This document shows, piece after piece, positions 1-8,336 of a DNA stretch of 64,000 nucleotides. Location: the NCBI GenBank assembly GCA_022822365.1, contig JAJEBV010000028.1, positions 41,468-105,467 on the forward strand, in the 5' to 3' direction. This DNA is from Thermoanaerobaculia bacterium (lineage in GTDB: Bacteria > Acidobacteriota > Thermoanaerobaculia > Multivoradales > Multivoraceae). Positions within the stretch are counted from its first letter, which is position 1. Each line of letters begins with the position of its first letter. Both the position numbers and the translations under genes were made by a program. The notes under the pieces are model-generated. The model saw only the letters and a program-made list of their open reading frames with translations, was not told the DNA's origin and searched no databases.

Positions 1-1788
1 CTGCGTCGACGACTCGCCACGACCCTGCTCGCGCTGCCGGCTATCGCTCCCGTTCCTGCGGCCGCGCAGCAGGTGGAAGCACCGGATTCCCCGGCCGCAA
101 CGATCGCCGAACAGGTGGACGTGAGCATCGTGAACATCGACGTGCATGTCACGAATCGCCGGGGTCGGCCGATCGCCGACCTCACGGCGGCCGACTTCGA
201 GGTCTACGAGGACGCCCAACGGGTCGAAGTCACGAACTTCCTCAATGCCGCCGCCCGTGACGACCTGGAGTGGACAGACGGGGGCGAGCTCGAGCCGCCC
301 ACGGACACCGATGCGCCCCTGATGGTGGCGCTCTACGTCGACCGCTACCGGACAAGCCACGGCAACCTGCTTCGGATCGAGGACGACCTTGCCTCCTTCC
401 TGAGCGCCCGACGCGATCAGGGAGGCCGCATCCGTTTCCTGCTCGCCACGGGAGACCCGGAACTGAACGTCAGGGTTCCCTTCAGCGACAACCCGCAGGA
501 GCTGCTTGGCGCCCTGGAGCAACTGCGCGAGGAGCCGCGCTCCGGCCTCCACGACGACGATCTGCTCCGCCGCCGAACCCTGAGCGAGATCCGGACCACC
601 TACGAGACCTGCATTCAGCCCCCCGCCAGCGACTTCAACCCTGGCTGTGTTCCGTGCATCGACACCTGGGGCGCGCTTCTTGGCGCCGCGAACCAGTACG
701 CCGCCGAAATGCAAACACGGGCCGCCACCTCCGTCTCCGCACTCGCCGAGCTGACCACCGCGCTCGGCGGCCTGCCGGGCCCCAAGGCTCTCGTCTACGT
801 CAGCGATGGATTGCCCCAGCGTCCAGGGGCGGACCTGTTCCACTACCTGGGCCAGATCTGCGCCGATCGCCGGTCCGAGACCGATGCCCTGGAGCGCGAA
901 TGGGACGACACGACCCGCTTCAATCGCTTCAGCGCCTTCAGCAACGCGAACCGGGTCACCATCTACCCGGTGGACGCCGGCGGCGTCCGGGCCTCGTCGT
1001 CGGTCGATCCGACCCTCGCCGGCGGGGTCGGCAGCGTCGAGGGGTTCGGCGGCACGAGTGACTCGAGGCTGTCGACCGTTCTCGTGCCCAGCACCGAGAA
1101 CGACCGCCTGCGGGTCGACAACCTGCAGGGGACACTGAGCCTGCTGGCGGACGAGACGGGCGGCCAGGCAGTCTTCAACCAGGCGAATCCGGCGGATGCC
1201 CTCGAGGACATCGCGTCGGACTTCGGCTCCTACTACTCCCTTGGCTACCGGGCCCCGCCAGACCGGCGCCATCCGATCCGCCAGATCGAGGTCCGCCTGA
1301 CCAGACCGAGACAGGGCTGGCAGGTGCGCTACCGGCGCTCCTACGTTCTCAAATCGGACGACCAGCGGTTGGCGGACCGGCTCTTTGCCGCCCTGAAGCT
1401 CGGCGAGCAGACCAACCCCCTTGCCGCAGAGGTGACGTTCGGAGAGCCCTCGCCGGCCGTCGACGCGGGTCGGAGCACGTTGCCGGTCGAGGTCGAAGTC
1501 CCCGTTTCGGCGGTCACCTTCCTTCCCGGACCCTCCGGCACGTCGGGAGCGGTGCGCATCTTCCTCGTCGCCGAAGCCGAAGACGGCCGCCGCACGCCGA
1601 TGCGGCAGAAGACCCTTGCCCTGGGCGAGGCGGAGCTTCAGGCCGGACGGGCGAAAACCGTCGTGGTGAACGTGGATCTCCCGCCGGGCAGGTTCGCGGT
1701 CGCGGTCGGCGTCCGTGACGAAGCGTCGGGCCGCGGCAGCTACCTGGTGAGGGGCGTCGAACTGCCCGCCGCCGTCAACGGTCCCTGA
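1..1788 (+). CDS. Secreted VWFA-related protein of acidobacterial type (5' end outside window)
   Basis: The reading frame is open from base 1. The codons before the first GTG (base 73) encode a hydrophobic stretch ending in PAAAQQ, which looks like the end of a signal peptide, so the true start lies upstream of the window. The mature N-terminus has the typical opening of the VWFA-related Acidobacterial family (VNIDVHVTNRRGRPIADL, then DFEVYEDAQRVEVTNF), followed by a von Willebrand A-like core with the strand ALVYVSDGLPQR and the stretch YYSLGYRAPPDRRHPIRQIEV. About 595 codons are visible. The molecular role of this family is not established; extracytoplasmic protein interaction is the usual guess. 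The stop overlaps the stop region of the convergent binding-protein gene by 14 bases. Confidence 0.85.
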   Translation: MRRRLATTLLALPAIAPVPAAAQQVEAPDSPAATIAEQVDVSIVNIDVHVTNRRGRPIADLTAADFEVYEDAQRVEVTNFLNAAARDDLEWTDGGELEPPTDTDAPLMVALYVDRYRTSHGNLLRIEDDLASFLSARRDQGGRIRFLLATGDPELNVRVPFSDNPQELLGALEQLREEPRSGLHDDDLLRRRTLSEIRTTYETCIQPPASDFNPGCVPCIDTWGALLGAANQYAAEMQTRAATSVSALAELTTALGGLPGPKALVYVSDGLPQRPGADLFHYLGQICADRRSETDALEREWDDTTRFNRFSAFSNANRVTIYPVDAGGVRASSSVDPTLAGGVGSVEGFGGTSDSRLSTVLVPSTENDRLRVDNLQGTLSLLADETGGQAVFNQANPADALEDIASDFGSYYSLGYRAPPDRRHPIRQIEVRLTRPRQGWQVRYRRSYVLKSDDQRLADRLFAALKLGEQTNPLAAEVTFGEPSPAVDAGRSTLPVEVEVPVSAVTFLPGPSGTSGAVRIFLVAEAEDGRRTPMRQKTLALGEAELQAGRAKTVVVNVDLPPGRFAVAVGVRDEASGRGSYLVRGVELPAAVNGP

Positions 1789-2770
1789 ACGCCTCGACGT
1801 CTTCGGCGCTGGTCAGCACGTCCAGGCCGGTGTGGATCGGGTCCTCGACCAGCATGCCGTTCACCAGCTCGAGCAGCACTTCCATCGACCGGTAGCCCAT
1901 CGCGTACGGGCGCTGCCCCACCTGTCCGTGGCTCAGGCCCTCGGCCAGCAGGTCCAGTTGCATCGGCAGCACGTCCGCACCCATGATCACGAGGTCCCGG
2001 GAATCGATCCGGTCCCGGTACGGTTCGACGGCCTGCCGGTAGGCCTGGTCCACGAACTGCGGGAAGCCGCCGGTGATCGAGAACACGTCGAGGTCTGGCT
2101 CGGAGGCCAGCAGGTCGGCCATCTGCTGGACGGCCAGCGGGAAGTCGTCGTTCGTGTAGAGCGGGCAGGCCGCTACCTCCGTCCAGCCGTTTCGACCCTC
2201 CAGCCGTTCACCCGGCGGTGCGGCCGAAGCAGTACCCGCCAGCGTGTCCCGCAGCCCCTGCATCCGCTCGTTGTGGTTCATTGCCGCGGCGCCACCCGAC
2301 TGAATGCAGATGCGGCCGCCTTCAGGCTTGAACTCCTGGAGCAGCTTCGCTTGCTCGACACCCATGGCGCGGTTCTCCGTACCGATGTATGTCGTGCGCA
2401 ACCCGGCGTCGTCGACCAGGAGATCGGAGTCCCAGGTGATCACCGGGATCCCGCTTTCGCGAGCGCGCGCCAGCGCGCGTGCCATCGCCGTCGCGTTCGA
2501 GGGCGACACTGCGATCCCGTCGACCCGGCGGGTGATCAGATCTTCGACCACCTGAACCTGGTCCGCCTCCGTGTGCTCGCTGGGACCGATGTACAGGCAG
2601 TCGACGTCCTCGAGGTCCGCGGCCGCCTGCATGCAGCCGTCGCGGGCGAGGTCGAAGAACGGGTTGTTCATCGCCTTTGGAACCAGGGCGAACGTGTAGC
2701 CGGACTCCTCCCGGGCACAGCCTCCCACCGACAGGGCAAGGGCCAGAGCCACCACGACGCCACGGTTCAT
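1775..2770 (-). CDS. Sugar-type ABC transporter substrate-binding lipoprotein
   Basis: A 331-residue periplasmic binding protein of the Peripla_BP_4 (ribose/galactose-like) type. A short hydrophobic leader ends in VGGC, which fits a lipoprotein signal, so it is probably anchored in the membrane. The start of the mature domain has the family pattern of these proteins (FALVPKAMNNPFFDLARDGC), then VDGIAVSPSNA and IPVITWDSDL. The start was chosen because this ATG overlaps the permease stop as ATGA and directly precedes the leader; the same frame is open far upstream but only as a shadow of the permease. It is the last gene of an ATPase-permease-binding protein set. The ligand cannot be read from sequence; a sugar or sugar-like compound is the family expectation. 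Confidence 0.85.
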   Translation of the reverse strand: MNRGVVVALALALSVGGCAREESGYTFALVPKAMNNPFFDLARDGCMQAAADLEDVDCLYIGPSEHTEADQVQVVEDLITRRVDGIAVSPSNATAMARALARARESGIPVITWDSDLLVDDAGLRTTYIGTENRAMGVEQAKLLQEFKPEGGRICIQSGGAAAMNHNERMQGLRDTLAGTASAAPPGERLEGRNGWTEVAACPLYTNDDFPLAVQQMADLLASEPDLDVFSITGGFPQFVDQAYRQAVEPYRDRIDSRDLVIMGADVLPMQLDLLAEGLSHGQVGQRPYAMGYRSMEVLLELVNGMLVEDPIHTGLDVLTSAEDVEAFRDR

Positions 2771-3711
2771 CGGCCGGCCCGTCTCATTCGCTCGACGAGC
2801 ATAGCCGCGACGATCGAGCCGCCGACGAAAGCACCCTGCCAGTACGGGTCGACGCCGAGCAGAAGCAGGCTGTTCCGGATCAGCTCGATCAGCGCCGCAC
2901 CCGCGACCGCTCCGAAGGCGCCGCCCTCCCCGCCCATCAGGTTGGCGCCGCCGATCACTGCCGAAGCGATAACGCGCAGTTCGTAGCCTTGGCCCAACGC
3001 GTTCGTGACCGCCCCCAGCCAGCCGATCATCAGGATCGCCGAAACCCCGGCAAGCAGGGAACTGAGCACGTAGACCGTGAGCTTCACCCGGGCCACGGGC
3101 ACGCCCGCCAGCCGGGTCGAATCCTCGTTGCCGCCCACCGCGAGCACGTGCCGCGCCAGCCGGCTGTAGCGGAACCACACCGCCGCGCAAAGCGCCGCGA
3201 CGGCAAGCAGCCAGACGGGGTTCGCCACTCCCAGGAAGCGGCCGCCGCCCAGCGCGAGCAGCAGGTCCTCGTCGGGACCGAAGTCGTGGATCATCCGGTT
3301 GTTCGAGATGACGAGCGCCAGCGACCGCGCGATGCTCAACATGCCGAGCGTGACGACGAAGGGCGACAGGCGGAAGTACGCCACCAGCGAACCGTTGACG
3401 AGCCCGCACAGCAGGGCGCAGCCGAGTCCCGCCGCCGCCGCCACGATCAGCGGTTGTCCCGACCCCAGAACGAGACCGGTGACGATTCCGGCGAGCCCCA
3501 TGACGGAGCCGACCGAGAGGTCGATGCCGCCGGTCGCGATGACCGCCGTCTGGCCGAGGGCGATCAGCCCGATGAACGCGAAGTTCCGGCTGATGTTGAA
3601 GATGTTGTCGGCGCTCGCGAACGGCTCGGAAACCAGGCTCATCACGCCGGCCAGAGCCGCGACGGTCAGAGTCACCCACAGCGACTGCGGCGCTCGGAGG
3701 AGGCTCCTCAC
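2767..3711 (-). CDS. Sugar-type ABC transporter permease (RbsC-like)
   Basis: A 314-residue inner-membrane permease of the BPD_transp_2 family. It has many hydrophobic segments and the diagnostic stretch ALGQTAVIATGGIDLSVGSV near residues 45-65, followed by SPFVVTLGMLSIARSLALV and, later, VIASAVIGGANLMGGEG. The GTG start at 3711 overlaps the ATPase stop (GTGA), and the stop overlaps the ATG of the binding protein, so the three genes are probably translationally coupled. Together they form a complete high-affinity importer. The frame is open upstream of the GTG inside the ATPase gene, but that part has no membrane-protein character. Confidence 0.9.
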   Translation of the reverse strand: MRSLLRAPQSLWVTLTVAALAGVMSLVSEPFASADNIFNISRNFAFIGLIALGQTAVIATGGIDLSVGSVMGLAGIVTGLVLGSGQPLIVAAAAGLGCALLCGLVNGSLVAYFRLSPFVVTLGMLSIARSLALVISNNRMIHDFGPDEDLLLALGGGRFLGVANPVWLLAVAALCAAVWFRYSRLARHVLAVGGNEDSTRLAGVPVARVKLTVYVLSSLLAGVSAILMIGWLGAVTNALGQGYELRVIASAVIGGANLMGGEGGAFGAVAGAALIELIRNSLLLLGVDPYWQGAFVGGSIVAAMLVERMRRAGR

Positions 3712-4442
3712 GCGGCTTCGAGCGCGCCGGTGATCAGCGCGGTCACCTCCTCCGGCGACGACCCTGCGACCGCCTTGTCCGCCACCTTTCGCCCTCTTCT
3801 CAGCACGACGACGCGGTCCGCGACCGCGAAGACGTCCGACATCCTGTGGGAGATCAGGAGCACCGAAACGCCCTGGTCGCGCAGCCTGCGAATGAGCTCC
3901 AGCACCTCGGCGATCTGACGCACGCTGATGGCCGCGGTCGGCTCGTCCAGCAGCATGAGGCGGGGCGCGCTCAACCGGGCCCGGGCCAGCGCCGTGGCCT
4001 GACGCTGTCCTCCCGACATCCTCCGCACGAGATCGTCCGGGCGGGTGTCGGAACCGAGCTCGTCGAACAGTTCGGCGGACCTCTTTCGCATGGCCGCGTG
4101 GTCCAGCACCGGCAGGACCCCGAACAGCCTGCGGTGCAACTCGCGACCCAGGAACACGTTGGCCGTCGCGGAGAGGTTGTCGCAAAGGGCGAGATCCTGG
4201 TACACGGCCTCGATGCCATGCTCCCGCGCCGAGAGGGGCGTGAGTTCGACCGGCTGGCCGTCCCAGCGAAGCTCGCCCGATGTCGGCGCGAAGTTCCCCG
4301 CGACGATCTTGAGCAGGGTGGACTTGCCGGCGCCGTTGTCGCCCATCAGTCCGACGACTTCACCCGGGGCGAGTTCCAGGTCGACGCCCTGCAGCGCCTC
4401 GACCGCGCCGAACCGCATGCTGACCGACCGGAGTTCAAGCAT
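3708..4442 (-). CDS. Sugar-type ABC transporter ATP-binding protein, single domain
   Basis: A 244-residue ABC ATPase with Walker A GDNGAGKST (residues 34-42), signature MSGGQRQ (about 142-148), Walker B LMLLDEPTAA (about 162-171) and the switch-region histidine in LLISHRM. Sequence style (GLMGDNGAGKSTLLKIVAG, HGIEAVYQDLALCDNLS) is that of the ribose/fructose import ATPases, but it has one nucleotide-binding domain where RbsA-type proteins have two; the FrcA-type fructose ATPase is a known single-domain case. It would work as a homodimer with the permease encoded directly downstream. It follows the Nramp-like gene by 15 bases. Confidence 0.9.
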   Translation of the reverse strand: MLELRSVSMRFGAVEALQGVDLELAPGEVVGLMGDNGAGKSTLLKIVAGNFAPTSGELRWDGQPVELTPLSAREHGIEAVYQDLALCDNLSATANVFLGRELHRRLFGVLPVLDHAAMRKRSAELFDELGSDTRPDDLVRRMSGGQRQATALARARLSAPRLMLLDEPTAAISVRQIAEVLELIRRLRDQGVSVLLISHRMSDVFAVADRVVVLRRGRKVADKAVAGSSPEEVTALITGALEAA

Positions 4443-4457
4443 GGAACGACCCAGTCG

Positions 4458-5879
4458 TCAGCCGGCCAGGCGTCCGAAGTAGCCCGGTCCCTGGGTCCAG
4501 ACGTACCAGGCCATGAAACCGGTCAGGAACAGCGTCACGCCGACCATCAGGGCCCACCACAGCCAGCCGCGGGCCCCTTCCGGACGGTCCTCTCCCAGAT
4601 AGCCGCGCTTTCGCTGCAGGATGACGAAGCCGATGTAGGCGGCGGGCAGGAACAGGCCGCAGACGATGTTCGTCGGCACGGCCAGCCAGACCGCGATGTC
4701 GCCCCAGAACACCGGCCCTAGCACGCCGGGCGCGGGAAGCAGCATGGCCAGCCGGTGCTTCCGGCTGCCGAACTCCCAGCCGAACAGCTCGCAGGCCACG
4801 AAGCCGGTCGCCAGCATGTGCAGGGTGATCGTCGACAGCGCCATGCCGAGCACGCCCAGGTCGAACACCACCCGTCCCACCGCGGGTCCCGCGACCGCCG
4901 CCAGGGACTGCGCGGCCTCGACGGGGCTCAGCCGCACACCGTCGTAGGCTGGATCGAGGTGAATCGTGTTCGCCGCGGCGATCAGCATCAGGCTCGCGGC
5001 CAGGACGTAGGGCACGAAGGTCCCGGTCCACAGGTCGAACCGGGCCAGCGACCTGTGCTCCCTCGACCAGCCGCGGGCGAGCAGCGAGTACGGGTAGAGG
5101 AACACCATGTTGATCCCGACCGCGGCCGACAGGCCGCTCAGGATCACCGTCACGCCGAGTACGCCGTTCCGCTCGCCAGGAACCGCGAAACCGATGAAAC
5201 CCCGGAAGAGGCCCCCCCAGTCCGAGACTCCCGTGCGGATCACCACCCAGGCGAAGCAGACGACGATCCCCCACACCATGTAACGGAGGAGCCGCTCGTA
5301 GACGCGAATCAGCTCGGGCCGCCGGCCGTAGAGCGACGAGATCAGCACGGCCCAGACGAGGACGACGAAGCCGAGCGCCGCCGCCGGCAACCCCTCGATC
5401 CCCGCCGCTTCGCCGAGGTCCACCAGCACCGCGGAGGCCAGTGAGTACTGAGGGAAGTGCCAGACGATCGACGCGATGAGGGCGCCCAGGGCCCAGCTCC
5501 AGGCGAGAGGCGCCCCAGCGAAGCGGCGCATCGCGTCGAACGGCCGCATTCCCGTCGACAGGGTCTGATGGGCGACCGCGGAGAGCATGACCAGCCCAAG
5601 CAGCATGGCGAGCGGCGCGACCCAGAGGAGCTGGTAACCGAACACGGCGCCGGCAAACAGCGCCGAGGCGGCCGTACCGCTGCCGAGCGTCATCGCGCTC
5701 TGCATGTAGCCCGGACCGATCAGCCCGGCAAAGGCGCGCCAGCGCGCCGTCCGCGGCGCCTGCTCCAGTTCGGCCAGTTGCCGTCGCTCGGCGGCCAGGA
5801 CCGCCGGGTCGGGCGGGTGGGCCATCCGGAGACCGACCCGCAGGTCGTCCCGCTCGGCGGCCGACAACTGTTCCGGCAT
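4458..5879 (-). CDS. Nramp-fold membrane transporter lacking the canonical metal motifs
   Basis: A 473-residue integral membrane protein with about eleven hydrophobic segments. The first segment (GPGYMQSAMTLGSGTAASA) lines up with the Nramp helix that normally carries DPGN, and the later GINMVFLYPYSLL lines up with the helix that normally carries MPHN and a following LHS. The metal-coordinating Asp/Asn and Met of true Mn/Fe carriers are therefore missing, so the substrate is open. It is the first gene of the importer operon. The assigned ATG lies only 23 bases from the divergent start at 5903; an in-frame ATG for MAHPPDP (about 5825) would leave more room for promoters. Confidence 0.7.
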   Translation of the reverse strand: MPEQLSAAERDDLRVGLRMAHPPDPAVLAAERRQLAELEQAPRTARWRAFAGLIGPGYMQSAMTLGSGTAASALFAGAVFGYQLLWVAPLAMLLGLVMLSAVAHQTLSTGMRPFDAMRRFAGAPLAWSWALGALIASIVWHFPQYSLASAVLVDLGEAAGIEGLPAAALGFVVLVWAVLISSLYGRRPELIRVYERLLRYMVWGIVVCFAWVVIRTGVSDWGGLFRGFIGFAVPGERNGVLGVTVILSGLSAAVGINMVFLYPYSLLARGWSREHRSLARFDLWTGTFVPYVLAASLMLIAAANTIHLDPAYDGVRLSPVEAAQSLAAVAGPAVGRVVFDLGVLGMALSTITLHMLATGFVACELFGWEFGSRKHRLAMLLPAPGVLGPVFWGDIAVWLAVPTNIVCGLFLPAAYIGFVILQRKRGYLGEDRPEGARGWLWWALMVGVTLFLTGFMAWYVWTQGPGYFGRLAG

Positions 5880-5902
5880 GTCGGCTAGGCTACTCCACCG
5901 CC
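5880..5902. promoter_or_regulatory. Very short divergent intergenic gap
   Basis: Only 23 bases separate the assigned start codons of the Nramp-like gene and the heme-binding dehydrogenase. Two separate promoters cannot fit, so they must lie inside the 5' ends of the genes or the minus-strand start is further in. No convincing -10/-35 pair was seen. Confidence 0.3.
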
Positions 5903-8209
5903 ATGGACCGGCGATTCCCCTCCGCGCTTCTCATCGCGCTCGTCGCCGCGGCATCACCGGGCCTGGCCCAGCGAGGCGACCGCGAGGGCCACGTCATGGA
6001 ACAGGTGTGGCGCCAGTTCAAGGTGCCCGAAGCGCCTCCCCTGGTCCCCGAGGAAGCGATGGAAACACTGCGCGTGGCCCCCGGCTTCCGGGTCGAGCTG
6101 GTCGCCGCGGAACCCGTGGTCGAAGACCCGGTGGCGCTGGCCTGGGACGAGCGGGGGCTCCTCTACGTCGTCGAGATGCGCGGCTTCATGCCGAACGTGG
6201 ACGGCATCGGCGAGCAGGAGCCCGTCGGCCGGGTCGTCGTGCTCGAGGACACGGACGCGGACGGCGCGATGGACCGGAGCGCGGTCTACCTGGACGGCCT
6301 GGTCAGCCCGCGCGCGATCGCGGCCGTCTCGGGCGGCGTCCTGATCGGCGAACCCCCGAACCTGTGGCTGTGCCGGAGTGAAGCGGAAGCCGGCGGCCTG
6401 CCCCGCTGCGGCAGCCGGAAGCGCCTGCTCGATTACGGCGACCCGGACCCCGATCTCCTGGAACACACGGAGAACGGACTCCTCTGGGCCCTGGACAACT
6501 GGATCTACAACGCCAAGTCCGACCGCCGCTTCCGGCTGCGGAGGGGACCCGAGGGCGCCTCCGTCGAGGTCGATCCGACGCTCTTCCGGGGCCAGTGGGG
6601 CATGGCCCAGGACGACGTCGGCCGCCTCTACTACAACACGAATTCGCGCTACCTGTACGCCGATCTCATTCCGGCCGACTACGCCCTCGCGGACCCGGAG
6701 CATCAGCCCCGGGGCGGCGGCATCGGCGCCAGCGAGCGGCTGGTGCACGACGAGACGGTCTACTCGATCCGGGTGAATCCGGGCATCAACCGCGGCTACG
6801 TCGGCAGCATGCTGCGCGGCGACGGCCGGCTCGCCGTGACCACCTCGGTCAGCGGACTGACCGTCTACCGCGGCGATCAGTTCCCCTCCACCTTCCGTGG
6901 GGATGTCTTCGTGCCGGAGCCCGCCGGCAACGTGGTGGCTCACTTCGATCTCGCGCCGGGACCGGTACGGGACGGCGTGCCCACGCTGATCGCCGAGCAC
7001 CGTCGCTACGGCGATCCGGACTGGGTCGAGCGCGACTTCCTGGCTTCGACCGACGAACGCTTCCGGCCCGTCGACGCGAAGATCGGACCGGACGGCGCCC
7101 TGTACGTGATCGACATGTATCGCGGCATCCTCCAGCACGTGCGGTACGTGACGACCTACCTGCGCGAGTACATCCTCGAGCACGGGCTCGACCGCCCGAT
7201 CGGCATGGGCCGCATCTACCGGATCGTCTGGGAAGGCGACGCCGATGACCCGGCCCCGGTCCGCCGCGACCCGCACACGTTCGATACCGCATCCGACCGC
7301 ATCGCCGCCCTGTCCCACGCGAACGGCTGGCAACGGGATACCGCCCAGCGTCTGCTGGTCGAGAACGAACTCGACGACGCCGGCCGCGGTGCGCTGCGCG
7401 AACTTGCCCGTTCAGGGGCCGATCCCCTGGCCCGCATCCACGCCCTGTGGACCCTTCACGGCCGCGGCGAACTGGATGAGGCAACGACTCTGTCCGCTCT
7501 CCGCGACGCCGACCCGTGGCTGGTCGTCCACGGCCTGCGCACCGGCGAAGACGAACTCGCCGGGAGCGCCGCCGGCCAGGCGGTCATCACCGAACTACTC
7601 GCCTCCTCGTCGCCCCAGGTACGGACCCAGGCCCTGCTGACCCTCGGCGCCCTGGCCCGCGAAGCGACCTGGGCCAGGACCGCTCTGGCCGAGCGAGTCG
7701 CGGCGCACCCGGACGACCCCTTCCACCGCCAGGTTGCCCTGGCCGCGAACCTCGATGACGCCGGCCCGACCGAGGCGCCGGAGCCCCCGACCGCGGCGCC
7801 CGCCATGACGGCAGAGGAAGCCGCCCGCTTCAACCGCGGCCGGCGCCACTACCGCGCCTGCAACTCCTGTCACAACAACGACGGCCGGGGCCTGGAAGGC
7901 CTCGGCCCAAGCCTGGTCGACTCCCCGTGGGTCGTCGGTTCCCCCGAACGCCTGACCGCGCTCGTCCTGCACGGCATCGAAGGGCCGATCGAAGTCCACG
8001 GCGAAGTCTGGGACGACCTCATGCCCGGCTTCGCCGCCGACCCCCGCCTCCCCGACCCCGCCATCGCCGCTCTCCTCACCTACATCCGCCGAAGCTGGGG
8101 CAACACCGCCGATCCGGTTTCGCCCGAGCTCGTCACCGGCGTCCGCGAACGCACCGGCGACCGCATCGACCCCTGGACCGCCCCGGAACTCGAATCAGCG
8201 TTTCCCTAG
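5903..8209 (+). CDS. Secreted membrane-bound dehydrogenase: sugar-dehydrogenase propeller, HEAT region, cytochrome c domain
   Basis: A 768-residue protein that starts with a signal peptide ending in PGLAQ. The first ~420 residues resemble the quinoprotein sugar-dehydrogenase-like propeller found in planctomycete and acidobacterial membrane-bound dehydrogenases (PGFRVELVAAEPVVEDPVAL, YVVEMRGFMPN, YVIDMYRGILQHVRY). A middle region (~450-620) is helical and HEAT-like. The C-terminus has a single heme c site, CNSCH, at about residues 653-657, with a later MPGF that could provide the axial Met. It probably oxidises a sugar or alcohol in the periplasm and passes electrons to its own heme. The divergent sugar importer fits carbohydrate use but does not prove the substrate. 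Confidence 0.85.
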   Translation: MDRRFPSALLIALVAAASPGLAQRGDREGHVMEQVWRQFKVPEAPPLVPEEAMETLRVAPGFRVELVAAEPVVEDPVALAWDERGLLYVVEMRGFMPNVDGIGEQEPVGRVVVLEDTDADGAMDRSAVYLDGLVSPRAIAAVSGGVLIGEPPNLWLCRSEAEAGGLPRCGSRKRLLDYGDPDPDLLEHTENGLLWALDNWIYNAKSDRRFRLRRGPEGASVEVDPTLFRGQWGMAQDDVGRLYYNTNSRYLYADLIPADYALADPEHQPRGGGIGASERLVHDETVYSIRVNPGINRGYVGSMLRGDGRLAVTTSVSGLTVYRGDQFPSTFRGDVFVPEPAGNVVAHFDLAPGPVRDGVPTLIAEHRRYGDPDWVERDFLASTDERFRPVDAKIGPDGALYVIDMYRGILQHVRYVTTYLREYILEHGLDRPIGMGRIYRIVWEGDADDPAPVRRDPHTFDTASDRIAALSHANGWQRDTAQRLLVENELDDAGRGALRELARSGADPLARIHALWTLHGRGELDEATTLSALRDADPWLVVHGLRTGEDELAGSAAGQAVITELLASSSPQVRTQALLTLGALAREATWARTALAERVAAHPDDPFHRQVALAANLDDAGPTEAPEPPTAAPAMTAEEAARFNRGRRHYRACNSCHNNDGRGLEGLGPSLVDSPWVVGSPERLTALVLHGIEGPIEVHGEVWDDLMPGFAADPRLPDPAIAALLTYIRRSWGNTADPVSPELVTGVRERTGDRIDPWTAPELESAFP

Positions 8210-8221
8210 CACCTCGCACCG

Positions 8222-8336
8222 ACCGCCGCGCCAAAGCGGTCGCCGCTTCGCGGCGCGCTCTCCTGGCCGTTTTCGGCCCGCCCTCTCCGCGGGTCAGAAG
8301 ACCCGCGGCAACAGACCCGCGCACCCAGTCGGCGGC
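8222..8336. repeat. Hairpin-forming intergenic repeat, copy A
   Basis: Read on the minus strand, this stretch matches copy B (20830-20948) along most of its length, including 40 identical bases (8284-8323). It holds a hairpin with nine-base arms (CCGCGGGTC / GACCCGCGG) and TTCT loop, and a second one (CGCCGC-GAA-GCGGCG). It sits between two convergent gene ends, so it could also stop transcription from both sides, although no T-run follows. It resembles a REP-type element. Confidence 0.8.

Noticed and set aside
2771..3679. N-terminal extension of the binding protein
   Set aside because: The frame is open upstream, but it overlaps the permease gene and has shadow composition. The lipoprotein leader directly follows the ATG at 2770.
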